A stretch of 64,000 nt of DNA, taken from the NCBI RefSeq assembly GCF_001278055.1, contig NZ_CP010802.1:2581504-2645503 (forward strand). Direction: 5' to 3'. Source of the DNA: Desulfuromonas soudanensis (lineage in GTDB: Bacteria > Desulfobacterota > Desulfuromonadia > Desulfuromonadales > WTL). The notes below the pieces were generated by a model. The model ran no database searches. It was not told the DNA's origin and worked only from the letters and a program-made list of their open reading frames with translations. Both the position numbers and the translations under genes were made by a program. Every line of letters begins with the position of its first letter. The stretch's first letter is position 1. Shown here one piece after another: positions 1 through 6,186 of this stretch.

Positions 1-374
1 GATTTTCCGTTCGACTCCTTGCTCGGCTTGACCAGGCGGCAGTAGGAGGCGAAATCCTGCTCCCGGGGGAAGCGGGCGATGTTTTCGATCTCGTAGAGAA
101 TCACCATCCCGAGAATCCGGCCGACACCCTGGATGCTCTTGAGCAGAGCCAGGCTGATGGGATCGTGATGTTCGGCAACCTTCTCCAACTGCCTTTCGAG
201 TGTGCCCAGGAGTTCCTCGTAATGCTCGATGGTGAGAAGGTCAATTTCCACCATTCGACGCACAATCGGATCGCGGAACTTGGTCAGCAGATCGCCCCGG
301 TCGCTCGGCTTGGCGATCTGGCCCAGCGGTTCGGGCAGGTTGTATTGGGTGGCGGTATTCTGAATGCTAGAAGT
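1..374 (-). pseudogene. IS110-family transposase fragment (5' truncated, runs off the window)
   Basis: Read on the minus strand from about 374 to the window edge, the frame encodes residues typical of the C-terminal half of IS110-family transposases. These include NTATQYNLPEPLGQ near the start, then the helix-hairpin-helix-like QGVGRILGMVILYEI (about 90-135) and FASYCRLVKPSKES near the edge. A TGA at 375-377 in the same frame closes the reading frame just upstream. No N-terminal DEDD catalytic part is visible, so the copy looks 5' truncated. Its 3' part lies outside the window. It marks the left side of an accessory region that also holds a complete IS4-type element. The family call is from motif recognition. 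Whether the missing end is a deletion or an insertion boundary cannot be seen here. Confidence 0.7.
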
Positions 375-384
375 TCACATCAGG

Positions 385-430
385 GACACTCCCCACGTTT
401 CGCTTAAATGGGCAGTGGCCCTAATTTTTT
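385..430. repeat. Degenerate direct repeat, left copy (partner at 3976-4024)
   Basis: This stretch (gacactcccc, then cgcttaaatggg, then ccctaattttttc) aligns with 3976-4024 (gacactcccta, then cgctaaaatggg, then ccctaacttttttaa) over roughly 48 bp with a few substitutions and one or two indels. The two copies bracket the AT-rich acyltransferase gene and point the same way. Both contain a GGGnnnnGNCCC-like partial palindrome, which is reminiscent of REP-type or IS-end sequences. The function is unknown. Confidence 0.5.
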
Positions 431-676
431 CTTCACCTAATTACGCTCTTTCGGAGTGAATTCTTCGAAAAATTATGCTATTAACCCGGTCTTGAGTTCT
501 TGATCGGGTTTGGCGCACGAACGCTGGTTAATCTTTTGAATCCTCTGCCGTTTCGGCTTCTGAAGATTGTCAGTTTTTTGGAGGAAATCATGGAGTACCG
601 CAGAGAAATAGACGGATTACGAGCACTCGCAGTTCTGCCAGTAATTCTGTTCCACGCAGGGATTAAATCATTTGAA

Positions 677-685
677 GGTGGTTAT
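677..685. repeat. 9-bp target-site duplication, left copy
   Basis: The sequence ggtggttat immediately precedes the left end of the insertion and is repeated exactly at 2011-2019 just after the right end. Together with the perfect inverted repeats this fixes the insertion boundaries and suggests a fairly recent transposition. Confidence 0.93.
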
Positions 686-702
686 CACTACTGTCCGGTT
701 AA
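686..702 (+). repeat. IS left terminal inverted repeat
   Basis: The 17 bases cactactgtccggttaa match the reverse complement of 1994-2010 without a mismatch. They form the left outer end of the IS4-type element. Confidence 0.93.
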
Positions 703-827
703 CTTTGAATGTACGTCGATAACCTACTGAAAATTATAGTACTTTGGCTCAACTGTTCTTTTCTCGATTTGAAATCGCTTCACCCCGCCCGCGAGTGATA
801 TCTTCCTGACACTTCAGGAGGGCATCC

Positions 828-1997
828 ATGAACGCTGGCCAGACCGTTTTCAGACAGCTACTTCAGTTTCTCCCGCGTCACGAGTTCAACCTCTGTGCCC
901 GACGGTATCGCGGCGAGTACCGGGCCAAAAGCTTTACTGCATTTGACCAGTTCCTGTGCCTGGCTTATGCCCAGCTATCGGGTCGCGAGAGCTTGAGGGA
1001 TATCGAAACGTGCCTGAACTCTCATCGGGAGAAGCTCTACCACATCGGATTTCGTGGCGCTGTCTCCCGCTCCACCCTTGCCGACGCCAACGAGCGCCGG
1101 GATTGGCGCATTTTTCAGGATTTCGGCCAAGTCCTGATCGGCATGGCACAGCAGCTGTACCGGGATGAGCCCTTGGCCATCGAGTTGAAGCAGCCACTGT
1201 TCGCCTTTGACTCGACGACCATTGACCTCTGCCTCACCCTGTTTCCGTGGGCCGAGTTTCGCACGACCAAGGCAGCGGTCAAGATGCACACGCTCATTGA
1301 CTTGCGCGGCATCATCCCCACGTTTGTGGCCGTGACAACCGGCAAAGTACATGACGTCAAGATGCTTGACGAAATGCCCGTCACCGAAGAGGCCATCTAC
1401 ACGATGGACCGCGGCTACGTAGATTTTGCCCGGCTCTATGCCATTCACCGACAGGGCGCCTTCTTCGTGGTGCGGGCCAAGGACAACCTACGCTACCAGC
1501 GGTTGTACTCTTTGCCCAAGGACAAGGAGGCCGGCGTCCGAGCCGACCAAGTGATTGCCTTGGTCACCCAGAAATCGAAAAAGGGTTACCCGGAGAGATT
1601 GCGCCGGGTCAGTTATGTTGATAAAGAGCGAAACAAGCGGCTTGTATTCCTCACCAACCACTTTGAAATTGGAGCCACAACGGTTGCAGACATCTATAAA
1701 CAGCGCTGGCAAGTGGAGCTATTCTTCAAGTGGATCAAACAGCATCTACGAATAAAAGCGTTCTACGGGACTTCTATCAATGCGGTCAAGAGCCAGATAT
1801 GGGTAGCTCTTTGCATATATCTACTTGTGGCGATCGCTAAAAGGCAGCTTAGCATCAAATGTACTCTCTACACTTTTTTGCAGATCCTGGAGGTCAATCT
1901 GTTCGAGAAAAAGCCCATTTCATCGTTGGTTGCGGAAGCGCTCAAGCAGATTCCAGACACCCAAGATTATAACCAGCTGAATTTATTCGGCTATTAA
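828..1997 (+). CDS. IS4-family transposase (DDE), intact
   Basis: A 389-residue transposase with an RBS (aggagg) about six bases upstream of the ATG. The DDE catalytic residues are recognisable: first Asp in FAFDSTTIDL (about residue 127), second Asp in IYTMDRGYVDF (about 190), and Glu in the YKQRWQVELFFKWIKQHL block (about 295), the YREK-like region of IS4 enzymes. Length and motifs match the ISPepr1-like subgroup, which often ends in an NQLNLFGY-type tail as here. No frameshift or internal stop is seen and both element ends are intact, so the element could still be active. The codon use near the 3' end is more AT-rich than at the 5' end. Confidence 0.92.
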   Translation: MNAGQTVFRQLLQFLPRHEFNLCARRYRGEYRAKSFTAFDQFLCLAYAQLSGRESLRDIETCLNSHREKLYHIGFRGAVSRSTLADANERRDWRIFQDFGQVLIGMAQQLYRDEPLAIELKQPLFAFDSTTIDLCLTLFPWAEFRTTKAAVKMHTLIDLRGIIPTFVAVTTGKVHDVKMLDEMPVTEEAIYTMDRGYVDFARLYAIHRQGAFFVVRAKDNLRYQRLYSLPKDKEAGVRADQVIALVTQKSKKGYPERLRRVSYVDKERNKRLVFLTNHFEIGATTVADIYKQRWQVELFFKWIKQHLRIKAFYGTSINAVKSQIWVALCIYLLVAIAKRQLSIKCTLYTFLQILEVNLFEKKPISSLVAEALKQIPDTQDYNQLNLFGY

Positions 1998-2010
1998 CCG
2001 GACAGTAGTG
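1994..2010 (-). repeat. IS right terminal inverted repeat
   Basis: The 17 bases ttaaccggacagtagtg are the exact reverse complement of 686-702. The transposase TAA (1995-1997) lies inside this repeat. Confidence 0.93.
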
Positions 2011-2019
2011 GGTGGTTAT
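2011..2019. repeat. 9-bp target-site duplication, right copy
   Basis: An exact copy of ggtggttat at 677-685. Keeping only one copy restores the acyltransferase reading frame (GGY followed by IGVD). Confidence 0.93.
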
Positions 2020-3975
2020 ATCGGTGTTGATATTTTCTTCGTTATCAGCGGGTATCTAATAACAACAATTATTCTTTCCGATATGAATAAGGGTAAATTT
2101 TCAATTGTCACATTCTATGAAAGGAGAGCTCGACGAATTTTACCAGCGTTGTTTTTTGTAATGTTTTGTTGTCTGCCGTTTGCATGGTTCTGGTTGTTAC
2201 CAAATCATTTTAAAAATTTCAGCAGAAGTCTTATTGCTGTTTCGTCATTCTCATCAAATTTTTTCTTCTGGAAACAAAGTGGTTATTTTTCAACAGCAGC
2301 AGAATTAAAGCCGCTACTTCATACTTGGAGTTTATCTGTTGAAGAACAATATTATATATTGTTTCCTCTTTTTCTTATGGCTCTATGGAGACTTCGCAAA
2401 CGTTTGATTTTTGGGTCCCTTATTGCTGTTTGTTTAATCAGCTTAGTTCTTTCGCAGTGGGGCGCTTATCATGAACCAGCTACAACCTTCTTTCTCTTAC
2501 ATACCCGTGCATGGGAAATTGCCATTGGGGCGATTATTGCTTTTTATTTCCTATATAAGCGGGAACAAGTTGAGCTCATTACATCCCATAGAATTCCAAG
2601 TGAGTTATTTGGATCTCTTGGTTTAGCGCTTATATGCTATTCAATATTTGCATTCAACAAAACAACACCATTTCCAAGTTTATATGCATTAGTTCCAACC
2701 ATTGGTACTGCACTCATAATTATTTTTTCAAATTCTAAAACTTTTGTTGGTCGCCTACTTTCTACTAAAATAATGGTAGGAATTGGCTTGCTCAGCTACA
2801 GCGCATATCTCTGGCATCAGCCACTTTTTGTGTTTGCTCGACATAGAAGCTTGCAAAATCCCAGTGTTTCGTTGCTACTTTTGTTGTCGGTTTTTTCAAT
2901 AGTGCTCGCATATCTGAGTTGGCGGTTTGTAGAAGTACCATTTAGAAATAAAATAACTTTTGACAAGAAGAAAATTTTTACCTTTTCTCTCATTGGTTCT
3001 ATTTTTTTTATAACATTCGGTTTTACAGGAAAATATACTAATGGATTTATATTTAGATCACCAGACTCAGCCAATATGTCCAAATATGTCGAGGAATGCT
3101 CTAATGCAGGCATAGGATGCATGGATAACTTAACTAAAAACAGTTCTGTTTCTAGCGCATGCAAGATCGGCCAAATAAACAAGAAACCATCATTCATGAT
3201 TTTTGGTGATAGCCATGCGGGATCATTTATTGCAGAATTAAATAATGTCTCCAAAAGCATCGATATATCAGGCCTAAATTACACTTATTCTTCGTGTCCC
3301 CCTCTCATGTTAGGAAAACACGTAGTCAAGGACCCTACTTATGATGTCTGTGAAGATTTAAGGGCATCATTCTTTTCCAATCTTGATACAGATAGTATAC
3401 CTAACTACGTTATTCTCACACAACGATGGACGTTAATGATGGAGCAAGTGAGATATCAAAACCAAGAAGGTGGAAATGAATACGGTGAAGATTATATTTT
3501 CACAAATGAATACACTGAGTCTCTAGGATACCAAAATGCACTTGAAAAGGATTTTGTTGATTCAGTTACAAAAATTATTGAATCAGGAAGAAAAGTTATC
3601 CTTATTTATCCCATCCCGGAGATGGGATGGAATGTACCAGATTTACTCATGAAAAATAAATTTATATATAAAGATATCAATTCCGCCCTTGCTTCAACTA
3701 GCTACGATGCCTTCAAAAAAAGGAACTTTAGAACATACCAAGCATTGGACAAAATAGTTGAAAACAAAAACCTAATAAGAATATACCCGGAAAAATTATT
3801 TTGTAATAATTATATTGATGGCAGATGTATCGCACATATTGATGGAGTACCATTATATTATGATGACGACCACTTATCTTTTAAAGGAACAAAAATGATT
3901 TTAGATGATATTTTGGCTAAAACAAAAAATTTTACAAATTAAACGTTACCTTAAAGAAGCCAGAAATGATTTAGA

Positions 3976-4024
3976 GACACTCCCTAATCGTATCGCTAAA
4001 ATGGGTCATGTCCCTAACTTTTTT
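3976..4024. repeat. Degenerate direct repeat, right copy (partner at 385-430)
   Basis: Aligns with 385-430 over about 48 bp, sharing gacactccc, cgct.aaatggg and ccctaa.tttttt blocks. It lies between the acyltransferase stop codon and the next small gene, so the two copies bracket the AT-rich gene. It could be a remnant of mobile-element ends or a REP-like repeat. Confidence 0.5.
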
Positions 4025-4045
4025 AAAATATAAATGGAGAACCCC

Positions 4046-4393
4046 ATGAAAACAATTGCGCTATTGTGTCTGTTCTTGGCAGCAGCCGTTACTATTGCCA
4101 TAGCAGCAAATAAAAATAATTATGAAACCGATCATGACCATAGGTCAGATCTCGAGTTAAGATATATAGAACTCAATACCAAAATATTTCAAATACAAAA
4201 TGATTTTGAAAGACACTTAAGTCAAAAGGACTATATTATCCTCGCACTTGAAGACAAAATCAAATTGCTTGAAAGTGATCTTTTCCAGACAACTCAAAGT
4301 TTGCGAAACCTCGAACTGGAAGTCTGGGACCTGAAAGATTCATCTGCATCCAATTCCAAGCTGACAGGTGCGATAGAGTCCCTTCCCGAATAA
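4046..4393 (+). CDS. Small secreted coiled-coil protein, unknown function
   Basis: I prefer the ATG at 4046 over the in-frame ATG at 4034, because ggaga (4036-4040) lies five bases upstream and the product then starts with a clean Sec signal peptide. That peptide has MK, a hydrophobic run to about residue 19, and a likely cut after AIAA. The remaining roughly 95 residues are charged and rich in Leu, Glu, Asp and Gln, with heptad-like spacing (ELNTKIFQIQ, LALEDKIKLLE, LRNLELEVWDL). A periplasmic coiled coil is therefore likely. I do not recognise a family. Like the acyltransferase just upstream it is AT-rich compared with the rest of the window, so it may belong to the same transferred segment. 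The gene is followed by a hairpin with a T run. Confidence 0.6.
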   Translation: MKTIALLCLFLAAAVTIAIAANKNNYETDHDHRSDLELRYIELNTKIFQIQNDFERHLSQKDYIILALEDKIKLLESDLFQTTQSLRNLELEVWDLKDSSASNSKLTGAIESLPE

Positions 4394-4515
4394 TAACTGC
4401 CAACGACCGTCTTGCACCCTCCCCTATCCCCTCCCATCAAAGGAAGGAGACCTTTAAGTCCCCTCTCCCCTCGTGGGTGTATGGACCGGGATCACACCTC
4501 GAAGATGTATCCTCT

Positions 4516-4541
4516 AAGCCCCTATCCTCATGGGGTTTTTT
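4516..4541 (+). terminator. Weak intrinsic terminator after the coiled-coil gene
   Basis: A short stem (aagcccc with ggggttt, including one G-T pair) around a nine-base loop is followed by six T residues (4536-4541). It would separate the small upstream gene from the riboswitch-controlled gdx transcript. The stem is short, so efficiency is uncertain. Confidence 0.45.
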
Positions 4542-4565
4542 ACTTTCTCGTCAGGCTTTCAAGAA

Positions 4566-4610
4566 GTGGGGACGGCCTCACCTCTTTATAAATAACCGGG
4601 GACGGCCCCG
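4566..4610 (+). ncRNA. Guanidine-II (mini-ykkC) riboswitch
   Basis: Two hairpins in tandem each carry the loop ACGG. The first is gtgggg-ACGG-cctcac (4566-4581), the second cgggg-ACGG-ccccg (4597-4610), with a 15-base AU-rich linker. Paired stem-loops with ACGR loops are the defining feature of the guanidine-II (mini-ykkC) class, which binds two guanidinium ions through the loops. The second hairpin ends three bases before the purine-rich RBS (about 4613-4623) of the downstream SMR transporter, a typical position for translational control. The transporter family is the one known to be controlled by this riboswitch, so motif and context support each other. Ligand binding is inferred from the family. 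Confidence 0.9.
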
Positions 4611-4628
4611 CAAGGGAGAGGGGTGTTT

Positions 4629-4949
4629 ATGAACTGGGTCATTCTTATTGTTGCGGGCTTATTCGAAATCGCATGGGCCATTGGGCTTAAGTACTCCGAG
4701 GGCTTCACCCGGCCATGGCCAACAGTCGCAACTGTTCTCGCGATGGCCATCAGTCTCGGTTTACTGGGTATCGCAATGAAAACGATTCCGGTGGGGACCG
4801 CATATGCGGTCTGGGTGGGTGTGGGCATGACGGGTACGGCGATATTGGGCATTGTCTTGTTCGACGAGTCCGCCAATGCTTTGCGACTGCTGAGCCTGGG
4901 ATTTATCGTGGCAGGTCTCGTCGGTCTCAAACTTGCGACTCCGGCCTGA
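4629..4949 (+). CDS. gdx: Guanidinium exporter Gdx (SugE-type small multidrug resistance protein)
   Basis: A 106-residue, four-helix SMR-family protein. The ATG at 4629 fits the family N-terminus (MNWVILIVAGLFEIAWAIGLKYS) and sits six bases after an agggagagggg RBS. A GTG two codons upstream is less likely. The membrane-embedded Glu13 that binds substrate and protons is present, as is the AWAIGLKYS signature of the SugE/Gdx branch rather than the EmrE branch. Known members work as antiparallel dimers in the inner membrane and export guanidinium in exchange for protons. The guanidine-II riboswitch directly upstream makes this function much more likely than broad multidrug export. Length is typical and no defects are seen. 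Confidence 0.93.
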   Translation: MNWVILIVAGLFEIAWAIGLKYSEGFTRPWPTVATVLAMAISLGLLGIAMKTIPVGTAYAVWVGVGMTGTAILGIVLFDESANALRLLSLGFIVAGLVGLKLATPA

Positions 4950-4975
4950 TCGGGGAACCGGGGGGGCAAACTTCC

Positions 4976-4991
4976 AACCCCGATACCACCC
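4976..4991. repeat. 16-bp direct repeat, left copy (partner at 6106-6121)
   Basis: aaccccgataccaccc occurs here and again exactly at 6106-6121. The pair brackets the nucleotidyltransferase module (5091-5951) and little else, as boundary repeats or attachment-site remnants would. Confidence 0.6.
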
Positions 4992-5090
4992 TGGCCGCTG
5001 TTTGTCGCCTCGTCTTCTCACTGGCTGCCATTCTTGCATTTAGGGCAAGGCAAACGTATACTCCGCTCACTGAAGAAATGGAGCCATGCT

Positions 5091-5204
5091 ATGGTCAAAA
5101 ACCGCTACGGTATCATCCTTTTTCTGAAAACGCACAGGGAGGAACTGGTCCGGCGCTTTGGGGTGTCGGCGCTCCGCAGTTATGTCGAGGGGAATTCCCC
5201 ATGA
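5091..5204 (+). CDS. 37-residue ORF, probable truncated nucleotidyltransferase N-terminus
   Basis: A short frame (ATG 5091, TGA 5202-5204) with a possible RBS (tggag, 5079-5083). Its TGA overlaps the ATG of the next gene (ATGA), suggesting translational coupling. The product has a helix followed by THREELVRRFGVSALRSYVEG, which resembles the start of MNT-type minimal nucleotidyltransferases (helix, KHREELRRRFGV, then LFGSxARG). Here it stops where the catalytic GS and DxD would follow. It may be a decayed nucleotidyltransferase remnant now acting as a leader, or a real micro-protein. The similarity is judged by eye only. Confidence 0.4.
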   Translation: MVKNRYGIILFLKTHREELVRRFGVSALRSYVEGNSP

Positions 5205-5740
5205 ACTTTAGAGCCACTCTCCAGCAACTGCTCAGTTCCTTTGTCGAGGCAGAGATCGGCTATGCTCTGATCGGCGGCTATGCCGTCGGTTTGTGGGGGG
5301 TAGCACGCGGCACGGTCGATATCGATTTTCTGGTTGTACGCGACGATCTGCCGCTCCTCGACCAAATCATGAAAAAATGCGGCTTCAACCTGATCCATCG
5401 CTCAGAAAACGTCAGCCAGTTTTCTTCCTCGGCAGGCGGAATCGCTTTTCTTCACGCCTTTCGTCACCATACCCGGACAATGCTTGCTCGGGCGGTTGAG
5501 CGGTCGATTTTCGAGGGTGAAATTCTGGTCCGTGTGTTGCGCCCGGACGACCTCATCGGCATGAAGATTCAGGCGATGGCCAACGATCCGGACCGGATCC
5601 CGCTCGACCGTTATGACATCGAGGAATTGATGCGCCTGCACGGGTCAACCCTCGACTGGCTGTTGGTCGAGGAATACTTCGACCTCTTTGAGATGCCCAA
5701 CCTTTTTGCGGAGCTGAAGACAAAATATGCGCCTCACTGA
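5201..5740 (+). CDS. Nucleotidyltransferase-fold protein (AbiEii/MNT-like)
   Basis: A 179-residue protein. Near the N-terminus it has the nucleotidyltransferase signature: IGGYAVGLWGVARGTVDIDFLV (as short blocks IGGYAVGLWG and TVDIDFLV) with Gly25-Gly26 and the metal-binding pair Asp40/Asp42. The C-terminal half contains VLRPDDLIGMKIQAMANDPDR and YDIEELM, also seen in AbiEii-like and related standalone nucleotidyltransferases. In these the fold supports toxin or antitoxin activity by adding nucleotides or AMP to RNA or protein. The ATG overlaps the stop of the 37-residue ORF, and the gene overlaps the following 74-codon gene by 14 bases, so all three are probably translated as one unit. Its biochemical target is unknown. 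The high-GC codon use resembles the host. Confidence 0.75.
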   Translation: MNFRATLQQLLSSFVEAEIGYALIGGYAVGLWGVARGTVDIDFLVVRDDLPLLDQIMKKCGFNLIHRSENVSQFSSSAGGIAFLHAFRHHTRTMLARAVERSIFEGEILVRVLRPDDLIGMKIQAMANDPDRIPLDRYDIEELMRLHGSTLDWLLVEEYFDLFEMPNLFAELKTKYAPH

Positions 5741-5951
5741 AGAAGAAAAAGCCGAGCTGCAGGCCCTGGCCAGTGCGCCGGGGCTCAGGTCGGATCTGGC
5801 CCGTTTGCGCAAAAGTCACCGCGACGACTTTATGGTCGATGGGGTGGTCGATAGCGAACGGGTGACCGAGGCGTTGACGGCGTATAGCGAGTTTGTGGGC
5901 GGCGGGAGTCGGCCGAGGCGGATTTTTGTTGAGCGAGTAATGAAGTTGTAG
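5727..5951 (+). CDS. Small partner protein of the nucleotidyltransferase (74 aa), unknown function
   Basis: A 74-residue basic/acidic protein that starts inside the 3' end of the nucleotidyltransferase gene. The 14-base overlap implies coupled translation. It begins MRLTEEEKAELQALA, has a helical, charged N-terminal half, and ends in a basic segment (SRPRRIFVERVMKL). I recognise no catalytic motif. Small proteins encoded directly after AbiEii-like nucleotidyltransferases are common and may act as cognate partner or antitoxin. That is inference from position only. Confidence 0.6.
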   Translation: MRLTEEEKAELQALASAPGLRSDLARLRKSHRDDFMVDGVVDSERVTEALTAYSEFVGGGSRPRRIFVERVMKL

Positions 5952-6105
5952 CGGGGCGGAATCAGCAATTTTTTTGCAGCTACCAGTTAAAAATGCATCG
6001 ACTACTTTCGCCGCGACAAACCGTCCGCGGCGATTTCTTTTTTGGCAAAAGACCAAGAAGGTTCTCTTGCGCTGTCCGACGTCCCATGTCCGTTCATCAT
6101 CGGAT

Positions 6106-6121
6106 AACCCCGATACCACCC
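6106..6121. repeat. 16-bp direct repeat, right copy (partner at 4976-4991)
   Basis: An exact copy of aaccccgataccaccc at 4976-4991. It lies 155 bases after the last gene of the nucleotidyltransferase module and just before the minus-strand terminator of the cytochrome gene. The 5952-6130 stretch otherwise holds no gene I can support. Confidence 0.6.
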
Positions 6122-6130
6122 AAGGCGCAC

Positions 6131-6159
6131 AAAAAAAAGCCCGGGCCGAAGCCCGGGCT
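6131..6159 (-). terminator. Intrinsic terminator of the decahaem cytochrome gene
   Basis: On the minus strand, agcccgggc and gcccgggct form a perfect 9-bp stem with a TTCG tetraloop (6147-6150), followed by eight T residues (A run at 6131-6138). This is a classic rho-independent terminator 28 bases after the cytochrome stop codon. Confidence 0.92.
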
Positions 6160-6186
6160 GAATTCAAGACGCGATGATTTCAGGTA

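Larger units (their letters stand above)
686..2010 (+). mobile_element. Complete IS4-family insertion sequence, 1325 bp
   Basis: The element starts with cactactgtccggttaa (686-702) and ends with its exact reverse complement (1994-2010), giving perfect 17-bp terminal inverted repeats. It is flanked by a 9-bp duplication of ggtggttat (677-685 and 2011-2019). It contains one transposase gene (828-1997) whose stop codon overlaps the right inverted repeat. About 125 bp of non-coding sequence separate the left repeat from the gene. The element interrupts the acyltransferase after codon 32. Element length, inverted repeats and duplication size all fit the IS4 family. The exact named IS cannot be determined without a database. 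Confidence 0.93.
590..3942 (+). pseudogene. OafA/YrhL-type O-acyltransferase with SGNH domain, split by an IS4-family insertion
   Basis: Removing the insertion (686-2010) and one 9-bp target duplication rejoins the frame exactly, giving a 672-residue protein. Residues 1-32 lie at 590-685; the rest starts at 2020 and stops at the TAA ending at 3942. The start has an RBS (ggagg, 580-584). The N-terminal part is an acyltransferase-3 membrane domain with the family's R-X10-H motif (R11, H22), the GGYIGVDIFFVISGYLI signature at the rejoined junction, and many hydrophobic helices up to about residue 370. The C-terminal part is an SGNH-hydrolase domain with GDSH near residue 428 and a DDHLS block near 648. 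Such proteins usually acetylate lipopolysaccharide, capsule or other surface glycans in the inner membrane. The gene is AT-rich and uses A/T-ending codons, unlike most of the window, which suggests transfer. A GTG inside the right IS end (2008) could start a truncated product lacking the first helix. Confidence 0.9.

Noticed and set aside
4715-5200. Upstream extension of the nucleotidyltransferase frame through the gdx gene.
   Set aside because: The frame overlaps gdx in another phase and encodes no family features there. The ATG at 5201 fits the family N-terminus and is coupled to the preceding short ORF.
5064-5740. A 12-bp repeat ctcactgaagaa near 5066 and 5731.
   Set aside because: Too short to be significant, with no wider similarity around it.
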